A stretch of 7,172 nt of DNA from Methanothermobacter sp049720995 (lineage in GTDB: Archaea; Methanobacteriota; Methanobacteria; Methanobacteriales; Methanothermobacteraceae): contig NZ_JBNASF010000039.1 of assembly GCF_049720995.1 (NCBI RefSeq), positions 1-7,172 on the forward strand, in the 5' to 3' direction. The notes below the pieces were generated by a model, which saw only the letters and a program-made list of their open reading frames with translations, did no database searches and was not told where the DNA came from. The stretch's first letter is position 1, and the number at the start of each line of letters is the position of its first letter. This document shows, piece by piece, positions 1-4,517 of this stretch. A program made the position numbers and the translations under genes.

Positions 1-99
1 GTGTTCAGGGTCTGTATTCGTGGCTGAAACCGGCTTCAGGGAGAATATTTTTGAGGAGAATGGGTGTGTTCAGGGTCTGTATTCGTGGCTGAAACCGGC
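1..99. repeat. 34-bp direct repeat pair spanning the cobM 3' end
   Basis: Positions 1-34 and 66-99 are identical over 34 bases, beginning GTGTTCAGGG and ending GAAACCGGC, with a 65-bp period. The right copy contains the last nine codons and stop codon of cobM (read on the minus strand). The left copy lies downstream of the gene and would encode the same tail, Ala-Gly-Phe-Ser-His-Glu-Tyr-Arg-Pro-stop. The match ends at base 35 versus 100. Whether it extends leftward cannot be seen because the first copy begins at base 1. The 31 bases between copies are A/T-rich in the middle. It may be a true tandem duplication or a contig-end artefact. Confidence 0.9.
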
Positions 100-858
100 G
101 TCATAGAGCTTCGAGGCTCTGAAGTCCCCGGGCTCGAGAACCCTTCCCACAATTATCATGGCAGTCTTCTTTATACCAGCCTCACGTACCTTCATGGATA
201 TATCTGCCAGGGTGCCCATCACAATCTCCTCATCAGGCCAGGAGGCCCTCTTAACCACGGCAACGGGGGTGTCAGGCGGGTAGTGCTTCATCAGCCTCTC
301 TGCAACGTCCCCTATCATGTGGACACCCAGAAATATGCACATGGTTGAACCGTGTCTTGCAAGCTCCTCGATACTCTCTGAAGGCGGCACGGGTGTTCTC
401 CCGGCTGGACGTGTTATTATAACAGTCTGAGAAATCTCAGGGAGTGTAAGCTCGGCCCCCAGGGCGGCTGCAGCTGCAAATACGGAACTAACCCCTGGTA
501 TAACACTGTAAGGGATTCCTTTCTCATCAAGCACCCTCATCTGCTCCTTTATGGCCCCATAAATCGAGGGGTCACCTGTGTGGACCCTCGCCACGGTTTT
601 ACCTGCCCTGCAGGCATCCACCATGATTTCCTTTATCTCCTCCAGGTCCATGTGGGCGCTGTTGTGGACCTCTGCACCCGGCGCGTATTCCAGGATCTTT
701 CTGTTTACAAGTGAACCGGCGTATATCACAACGTCCGCCCTTTCAAGGACCCTTATGGCCTTCAGTGTTATGAGTTCAGGGTCCCCTGGACCTGCACCTA
801 TGAATACAACCTCACCTGTAGCTTTCTTTTTAACTTCAGGGGTTTCCTTGCCTTTCAG
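70..858 (-). CDS. cobM: Cobalt-precorrin-4 / precorrin-4 C11-methyltransferase
   Basis: This enzyme transfers a methyl group from SAM to C-11 of (cobalt-)precorrin-4 during corrin ring synthesis in the cytoplasm. In an anaerobic methanogen it would act as CbiF on the cobalt-containing intermediate. From the start chosen here it is 262 residues, normal for the family. The tetrapyrrole methylase motifs are all present: GAGPGDP at 21-27 followed by ELITLKA, TGDPSIYGA at 94-102, then VIPGVSS and later the FLGVH segment. The first ATG, GTG or TTG in frame is the GTG at 729, which would delete the GAGPGDP motif. The CTG at 858-856 is preceded by GGAGATG with a 5-nt spacer, the same heptamer and spacing as the ATG at 4518, so CTG is preferred. 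It is the last gene of the minus operon, 18 nt after the DUF166 stop and in the same frame. Function is confident; the start is inferred. Confidence 0.93.
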   Translation of the reverse strand: MKGKETPEVKKKATGEVVFIGAGPGDPELITLKAIRVLERADVVIYAGSLVNRKILEYAPGAEVHNSAHMDLEEIKEIMVDACRAGKTVARVHTGDPSIYGAIKEQMRVLDEKGIPYSVIPGVSSVFAAAAALGAELTLPEISQTVIITRPAGRTPVPPSESIEELARHGSTMCIFLGVHMIGDVAERLMKHYPPDTPVAVVKRASWPDEEIVMGTLADISMKVREAGIKKTAMIIVGRVLEPGDFRASKLYDAGFSHEYRP

Positions 859-861
859 ATT

Positions 862-871
862 ATCATCTCCT
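862..871 (-). promoter_or_regulatory. Strong ribosome binding site deciding the cobM start
   Basis: On the minus strand these bases read AGGAGATGAT. This matches nine of ten positions of AGGAGGTGAT, the sequence complementary to the usual archaeal 16S rRNA 3' end. It lies three bases before the CTG at 858. No other usual start codon lies downstream within reach in this frame, so it is the main evidence for non-AUG initiation of cobM. Confidence 0.7.
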
Positions 872-876
872 CTCCA

Positions 877-1785
877 TCATTCAGGGTTTTTTGTGAGGGG
901 GTGTGGATGATCCTGTGGATTTGGGTTTATCATTTCCATGGCCCCATGGGGACATTCCCTCACGCACCTTTCACAGGCACCGCAGGAGAAGGGGTCCACC
1001 TCTGCAGTCACACTCCTTCTTATGGTATTCATGGATAACCTGACAAGTGGGCAGACATCCATACAGAGGAAGCCGCACTCCTCTCCCAGGCATTCCTGAG
1101 GATTCACGCGGGCATGCACTCCCGGCACACCGGCAGCCCTCTTGAAGGCCTCCCTAGTGAGATAACCTGCAAGGTGCAGGTGGGTATCCCCCAGTACCGG
1201 GTCAGGGTCCATGGATGCCAGGCAGGGGTAATTGTGGAATCCTTCACCTGCAGCCACATCCACCTCAGGGAGGGGAACTCCCATTATCCTCTCTGCAACA
1301 TAGAAGGTGGAACCGCAGGGGGCGCTCCTTTTAACCCTGACCGCAAGGACACTCTCCTTCACATCCATATCCACCTCTGGCTTTCCGAATCCTGAGGCAA
1401 ATGTGTCAATGAAGGGGTTTCCTGTAGCCTCAAGTGAACAGAAGGGTGATGGGAAGACTGCTGATTCAACCATCCCTGAAATTTCGGTTTTAAGGCCTTC
1501 GGGAAGCTGAGTCGGCGCGTGGGATTCTACTATGAGGGCCTTTGATCCTGATTCAACAGCTATTTCAGCCGCCACAAGGTTAAGGTCACCGAAAAGTCCC
1601 ACAGCCACTGTGAGATCTGCCTCAGGGATTTCCGGGGGAAGAAGTGCCGACGGATCATCCAGAAATTCACCAGAATAGTCATCATAATCAAATACAGCCA
1701 CAATGTCCGGTGCCAGTCCATGGGTAGCCACGGTGTTCACCACCCTGGCGCCGTATTCTCCGCCGGCTACCATTATGATCCTCAT
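877..1785 (-). CDS. DUF166 family protein with C-terminal iron-sulfur (ferredoxin-like) tail
   Basis: A 302-residue protein that I assign to the archaeal DUF166 family. That family is often labelled thymidylate synthase-like, on weak grounds in my view. The N-terminus (MRIIMVAGGEYGARVV) looks like a Rossmann-type beta-alpha start. The APCGST segment at 155-160, followed by FYVAERI, looks like the family's conserved core. The tail has two cysteine groups: C232, C237, C241, C245 followed by Pro, and C268, C271, C274, C278 followed by Pro. The second is a classical CX2CX2CX3CP [4Fe-4S] motif and the first is a looser variant, so two clusters are possible. The ATG start is preceded by AGGTG, which overlaps the stop region of the upstream gene 10 nt away. 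The protein is cytoplasmic and probably redox-active. Its partner cobM hints at cofactor metabolism, but the substrate is unknown. Confidence 0.85.
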   Translation of the reverse strand: MRIIMVAGGEYGARVVNTVATHGLAPDIVAVFDYDDYSGEFLDDPSALLPPEIPEADLTVAVGLFGDLNLVAAEIAVESGSKALIVESHAPTQLPEGLKTEISGMVESAVFPSPFCSLEATGNPFIDTFASGFGKPEVDMDVKESVLAVRVKRSAPCGSTFYVAERIMGVPLPEVDVAAGEGFHNYPCLASMDPDPVLGDTHLHLAGYLTREAFKRAAGVPGVHARVNPQECLGEECGFLCMDVCPLVRLSMNTIRRSVTAEVDPFSCGACERCVRECPHGAMEMINPNPQDHPHPLTKNPE

Positions 1786-1795
1786 GGGGGCACAC

Positions 1796-2038
1796 CTATC
1801 TGTAGAAGAGTATGTATGCCACCACCATGAGTATCAGGGCAAGTACAACCCCTGTGATGGCCATGTTCCTGTCGCTGCCAAAGATTATGGGCACAGGCCC
1901 TATCATTACAACCCCTGCGGCCTTAACCTCCCCCTTATCCCTTGTCTGGGAGGCGCTGAGGGCCCCTCCAATAAATGTTAGGAGTATGCCTGTGATTATA
2001 AGGATTACTCCGGCGGTTATGAGAATCTCTCCCCTCAT
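1796..2038 (-). CDS. Small two-helix membrane protein, DUF131/TIGR00304 family
   Basis: An 80-residue protein with two hydrophobic helices, about residues 4-26 (starting ILITAGVILII) and 57-78 (ending MVVAYILFYR). They flank a short polar loop with the GPVPIIFGSD segment that I associate with the archaeal TIGR00304/DUF131 family of unknown function. The ATG at 2038 is chosen because GGAGGATATC immediately precedes it. The in-frame GTG at 2050 lies at that ribosome binding site and would add only four residues. It is the first gene of the minus operon, 10 nt ahead of the DUF166 gene. The linkage suggests co-expression but not a function. Confidence 0.82.
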   Translation of the reverse strand: MRGEILITAGVILIITGILLTFIGGALSASQTRDKGEVKAAGVVMIGPVPIIFGSDRNMAITGVVLALILMVVAYILFYR

Positions 2039-2066
2039 GATATCCTCCACTGAATTGTTGTACTCC

Positions 2067-2084
2067 TATCTGGTGTATCTGGTG
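2067..2084 (-). repeat. Tandem 9-bp repeat in the leader of the DUF131-DUF166-cobM operon
   Basis: On the minus strand CACCAGATA occurs twice with no gap, just downstream of the start site predicted from the TATA element at 2110-2118. The 11-mer ACACCAGATAG found here is also present on the plus strand at 2956-2966, in another promoter region. It could be an operator, but no protein is known to bind it. Confidence 0.5.
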
Positions 2085-2109
2085 TCAGTAAAGCTATGTA
2101 CTCCTCATT

Positions 2110-2118
2110 TTATTTAAG
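2110..2118 (-). promoter_or_regulatory. Probable TATA box of the DUF131-DUF166-cobM operon
   Basis: On the minus strand the bases read CTTAAATAA, close to the archaeal TATA consensus, in a non-coding gap of 145 bases. Transcription would begin about 25 bases downstream, near 2088, giving a leader of about 50 nt that carries the tandem 9-mers and a good ribosome binding site. Confidence 0.5.
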
Positions 2119-2183
2119 TGGTGTGTTGGGTGTCACTGGCTGTGAAACCAGGGTATCTCTGAGTGAAATAAAAGTTGATGATT

Positions 2184-2405
2184 TTACTCAGGTTCCACGT
2201 ATTCAATGGACACACATTCCCAGGGCTGGACCTCGGTGTTTATTGTTGCGTAGAGTTCCCTCTCAGCGTGCCTGAAGAGGTCCTCACAGCTGAAACTGAG
2301 GTCTGGCGATACCTTAACCGGGTAGATCCTCCCCCTGTTGCTCTTTACGATTATCTCTCCCTCTCTGCTTATACCTATCACAAGCTGTTTTATTTCATTT
2401 GCCAT
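2184..2405 (-). CDS. Small conserved-looking protein of unknown function
   Basis: A 73-residue soluble acidic protein with no family I can name. It begins MANEIKQLVIGISREGEIIV and alternates short beta-like segments (QLVIGIS, EIIVKS, IYPVKVS) with one likely helix (CEDLFRHAERELYATI), and ends VSIEYVEPE. There is no signal peptide or membrane segment. Its two cysteines do not form a recognisable metal motif. The ATG is supported by GGAGGATTATT directly before it. A gap of 145 bases on its downstream side and 104 upstream, each with promoter-like sequence, suggest it is transcribed alone. Reality as a gene is supported by the ribosome binding site and the lack of a competing frame. Confidence 0.72.
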   Translation of the reverse strand: MANEIKQLVIGISREGEIIVKSNRGRIYPVKVSPDLSFSCEDLFRHAERELYATINTEVQPWECVSIEYVEPE

Positions 2406-2444
2406 AATAATCCTCCAGCTCTATACTGATCTGAAAGACCACCT

Positions 2445-2454
2445 ACATAAATGT
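2445..2454 (-). promoter_or_regulatory. Possible TATA box for the gene at 2184-2405
   Basis: On the minus strand CACATTTATGTAGG contains a TATA-like ATTTATGTA about 40-50 bases before the ATG at 2405, so transcription would start near 2425. The match to consensus is moderate. Confidence 0.35.
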
Positions 2455-2509
2455 GGATGACATGCCTCTGATGTATGATGGGCCCTAATTGCCGCTGGCA
2501 TAAAAAATT

Positions 2510-2941
2510 TCATATCAGACGGTACTCGACCCTATGGCCCATCTTTCTTCTCTCAATGAGTTCCAGGTCAACCATCTCATCAAGGAGGACGTCATCGGCC
2601 ACAATCTCATCTCCGGGGGTCCATGAGGGTTCTTCTGCCAGCCTATCATAGACCTCAAGAAGGGACTGTATCCTCTCAAGGACATCATGGTCAACCTCCA
2701 GGTCCTCTATCTCCCCCTTTATCCTGCGGGCGGTCTCTCTGAGGGTGTCTTCATCTGCGCTGGGAATGATGCACAGGACTCTGACCTCATTTCTCAGGAA
2801 GTACTGGCCCCTGTGAACGCTGAATGTGTCCCTCTGGATTATGAGCCCACCGGCATCCTCAACAAATTCCTCAAGTTCATGGAAGTTATGGGGACCCCCG
2901 GTGAAGACCACTAGGGAATACATGTTAGGGTTTATGTTCAT
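2510..2941 (-). CDS. Hypothetical protein with possible C-terminal winged-helix region
   Basis: A 143-residue soluble protein that I cannot assign to a named family. The N-terminal part (to about residue 80) has a beta-alpha pattern (MYSLVVFTGG, then a helix HELEEFVEDAGG, then strands LIIQRD and VRVLCIIPSA). The middle is a charged helix around ARRIKGEIEDLEVD. The end, VLLDEMVDLELIERRKMGHR followed by VEYRLI, resembles the recognition helix and wing of a winged-helix domain, which would suit a regulator; this is only a shape argument. The ATG at 2941 is preferred over the upstream GTG at 2959 because the divergent TATA element at 2972-2983 would put the transcription start near 2952. No ribosome binding site precedes either codon, so a very short leader is likely. 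An ATG at 2923 is a further alternative. It is divergent from the pilin-like gene at 3002. Confidence 0.75.
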   Translation of the reverse strand: MNINPNMYSLVVFTGGPHNFHELEEFVEDAGGLIIQRDTFSVHRGQYFLRNEVRVLCIIPSADEDTLRETARRIKGEIEDLEVDHDVLERIQSLLEVYDRLAEEPSWTPGDEIVADDVLLDEMVDLELIERRKMGHRVEYRLI

Positions 2942-2971
2942 CAAACTATATCTATACACCAGATAGTAATA

Positions 2972-2983
2972 TTTATATATAAA
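2972..2983. promoter_or_regulatory. Palindromic TATA element serving divergent genes
   Basis: TTTATATATAAA is its own reverse complement and sits in the A/T-rich gap between the genes at 2941 (minus) and 3002 (plus). Its centre, 2977.5, is about 25 bases before the plus-strand ATG, so transcription could begin at or beside the start codon (leaderless). On the other strand it would begin near 2952, about 10 bases before the minus-strand ATG. The absence of ribosome binding sites on both sides agrees. Confidence 0.65.
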
Positions 2984-3001
2984 AATTTATTAATTATTAT
3001 C

Positions 3002-3445
3002 ATGGATTCATCTGGAGTTCTGGTAGCTGACGCCGTAACATCGACCTTTCTCATGGTTTTACTTTTATCCACCATGGTTGCCATTGCAGGTTCAAGGATG
3101 GAGGGTGTTCACCATGAGGAGAAGCTTCTTGAACTTCGCATCCTAATGGATGAAGTGGCATGTGCCGTTGACCTTGCAGTTGCAGGTGGGCCGGGCCGTG
3201 AGGTTGTTGTTGAGCTCCCACCCCGTCTCAACCACACATCAGCTTACAGTCTGAGGATAAACTCAACAGGGGTCTATGGGTGGGCGGATGGTTACAGGGG
3301 ATTCTCGGATATATACCCTGTTATCATCGTGAACTCAGGGGGTAACCCTGCATCAGTTAACCTTGAGGCAGGCAGGAAGTACTCAATAAGGAATACCAGC
3401 AGGAATAACAGGACCCTTATCATGGTCTCGGAGGTGGGGCTCTGA
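3002..3445 (+). CDS. Pilin-like extracytoplasmic protein with one N-terminal membrane helix
   Basis: A 147-residue protein with a hydrophobic helix at about residues 7-30 (from LVADAVTSTFLMVLLLSTMV), a helical stretch rich in Glu and Leu to about 60, and then a beta-rich domain. Four N-glycosylation sequons (N77, N87, N131, N136) lie in that domain, supporting exposure outside the cell. The N-terminus lacks a class III cleavage motif, so it is probably anchored rather than processed. The overall plan, a long N-terminal hydrophobic helix plus a small beta domain, resembles minor pilins or archaellum accessory proteins, but I do not recognise the family. The ATG has no ribosome binding site and lies about 25 bases from the TATA element, so a leaderless mRNA is likely. 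It is followed by the class III signal peptide gene in the same direction, with which it may be coupled. Confidence 0.72.
   Translation: MDSSGVLVADAVTSTFLMVLLLSTMVAIAGSRMEGVHHEEKLLELRILMDEVACAVDLAVAGGPGREVVVELPPRLNHTSAYSLRINSTGVYGWADGYRGFSDIYPVIIVNSGGNPASVNLEAGRKYSIRNTSRNNRTLIMVSEVGL
3430..3444 (+). promoter_or_regulatory. Ribosome binding site and possible CTG start overlapping a stop codon
   Basis: GGAGGTG at 3430-3436 is a perfect match to the archaeal Shine-Dalgarno core. Five bases later, CTG at 3442-3444 overlaps the TGA stop (3443-3445) of the preceding gene as CTGA and is in frame with the class III signal peptide gene. Starting there would add 18 residues to the protein annotated from the TTG at 3496. 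Confidence 0.5.
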
Positions 3446-3495
3446 GTTCAGATGATCATATCTGCTGGGAGCCGGTAGGTTCATCTCTGAGGGAT

Positions 3496-4017
3496 TTGAG
3501 GGCATGTGGTCATATCTATGGCTGTATTGGAGGACAGTTACCCCTGGAGTACCTGATACTTACAGGGGCAGGGCTCCTCATTGCCACACTCATCTCGGGT
3601 CTGGCTGGAATGCAGCTTGAACTTCTGGCGGCCCATTCGGCTGCAAAAACAGGGGCCCTGGAAGGGGTTTCCACAGACACCCTTGCAGTCTACCCTGGTG
3701 TTACCTTTGAGGAGTACCAGAACCAGAAACCTTCCCTGCTATGGCCGTCAGATGTCAGGGTTCTGAGGGTTGAGATGATTGAAGAGGGCTACAACAGCAC
3801 ATACGGGCGGAGAAAGTTCCGTCTGAGGGCATGGCTCTCTGGACCACCCATGGAGCCTTCCCTGAGGGAGTCCCTCTCTGACAGGGTGAACTTCTGCATG
3901 AGAAGATCCATCTCACGGACCTTCAGGACAGAGAACCTGACCGGCACTTACCATAATCCTGCCCTTTCAGATCACTACGTCTTCACAACATCCGAGGCGG
4001 TATGGGTTCCTCCTTAG
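3496..4017 (+). CDS. Class III signal peptide (archaellin/pilin-type) protein
   Basis: A 173-residue secreted protein. Residues 12-19 read GGQLPLEY, matching the class III motif in which a peptidase of the EppA/FlaK type cuts between Gly and Gln and a Glu sits at +5 (here G13, Q14, E18). A Pro replaces the usual Ser at +3. A hydrophobic helix follows at about 17-36, the usual pilin assembly helix. The mature part has two N-glycosylation sequons (N100, N147) and ends in a Pro-Pro tail. It is longer than the small major pilins, so a minor pilin or pseudopilin is more likely. The TTG at 3496 gives a typical 13-residue leader but has a poorly spaced GAGGG. The CTG at 3442 has an ideal GGAGGTG but gives a 31-residue leader. 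No ATG is available in frame. It forms a pair with the gene at 3002. Confidence 0.78.
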   Translation: MRACGHIYGCIGGQLPLEYLILTGAGLLIATLISGLAGMQLELLAAHSAAKTGALEGVSTDTLAVYPGVTFEEYQNQKPSLLWPSDVRVLRVEMIEEGYNSTYGRRKFRLRAWLSGPPMEPSLRESLSDRVNFCMRRSISRTFRTENLTGTYHNPALSDHYVFTTSEAVWVPP

Positions 4018-4047
4018 ATATTATTCCACCGCAGCCAGATGTAAACT

Positions 4048-4056
4048 GATATAAAG
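4048..4056 (+). promoter_or_regulatory. Possible TATA box for the Roadblock-GTPase-KaiC operon
   Basis: GATATAAAG in the 120-base gap before 4138 is the best TATA-like element at a suitable distance. It would give a start near 4078 and a leader of about 60 nt. The motif GGTTAAC occurs at 4057-4063 and again at 4112-4118 in the same gap, which may be chance. The ATTATA near 4104 lies too close to the ribosome binding site to be the promoter. Confidence 0.3.
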
Positions 4057-4137
4057 GGTTAACAACATAATTAGACTGTAATACTCATCGCCGGGGACAC
4101 TTCATTATACCGGTTAACGAGTCACTGGGGTGTATTG

Positions 4138-4515
4138 ATGGCCAAAACAAAGAAGGAAAAACTGGATGATGTTCTCTCTGCTTTTATGCAGGTCGGTCAG
4201 ATAAGGGCTGCGGGTATTGTTTCAAAGGAAGGGCTGCTTATAAATGCACGGACACCTCCAGATGTTGATGCCAGGATATTCTCAGCCCTATGTTCAACCA
4301 TAATGGGTGCTGCAGAGGCGGCATCAGGGCAGATGAACACTGGAGGCGTTTCTGAGATAACCGTGAGAACCGAGAAGGGCATAATCATTCTCAAACCTGC
4401 AGGTGAGAAGGCCATATTCACGGCCCTGGCAGAACCGGAGGCACAGCTTGGGCTCCTGCTCTTTGAAATGGATTCAAGGGCGGCACAGGTTGATGAAATT
4501 CTAAGGGAGATGTGA
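4138..4515 (+). CDS. Roadblock/LC7 domain protein (MglB-like)
   Basis: A 125-residue cytoplasmic protein that I recognise as a Roadblock/LC7 domain. The segments are an N-terminal helix (EKLDDVLSAFMQVGQIRAAG), a strand pair (AGIVSKEGLLINA), a long central helix (ARIFSALCSTIMGAAEAA), further strands (SEITVRTEKGIIILKPAG), then AIFTALAEPEAQLGLLLFEM and a closing helix. Single-domain Roadblock proteins form dimers that bind Ras/MglA-type GTPases, and MglB acts as the GTPase-activating partner of MglA. The GTPase encoded 2 nt downstream is the obvious partner, an inference from order. The ATG at 4138 follows GGGGTG by five bases; the TTG at 4135 is too close to that site. First gene of the four-gene operon. 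Confidence 0.87.
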   Translation: MAKTKKEKLDDVLSAFMQVGQIRAAGIVSKEGLLINARTPPDVDARIFSALCSTIMGAAEAASGQMNTGGVSEITVRTEKGIIILKPAGEKAIFTALAEPEAQLGLLLFEMDSRAAQVDEILREM

Positions 4516-4517
4516 AC

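Noticed and set aside
1..99. CRISPR-like spacing (34-bp repeat, 31-bp gap) at the left end, and similar at the right end
   Set aside because: Only two copies are seen at each end, the two repeats are unrelated to each other, and each overlaps the coding end of a normal gene. They do not resemble a CRISPR repeat and no cas gene is present.
877..879. TGA between DUF166 and cobM as a selenocysteine or read-through codon
   Set aside because: Methanothermobacter-type methanogens are not known to me to use selenocysteine, the codon lies after the complete iron-sulfur domain, and a strong ribosome binding site follows. Separate genes are the simpler reading.
2130..2150. Short inverted repeat CTGG...CCAG between the genes at 2038 and 2184
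   Set aside because: The stem is only four base pairs with a long loop, too weak to call a terminator or structured RNA.
4101..4110. TATA-like ATTATA close to the Roadblock gene
   Set aside because: Transcription from it would begin at the ribosome binding site at 4127-4132 and remove it from the mRNA, so it is unlikely to be the main promoter.
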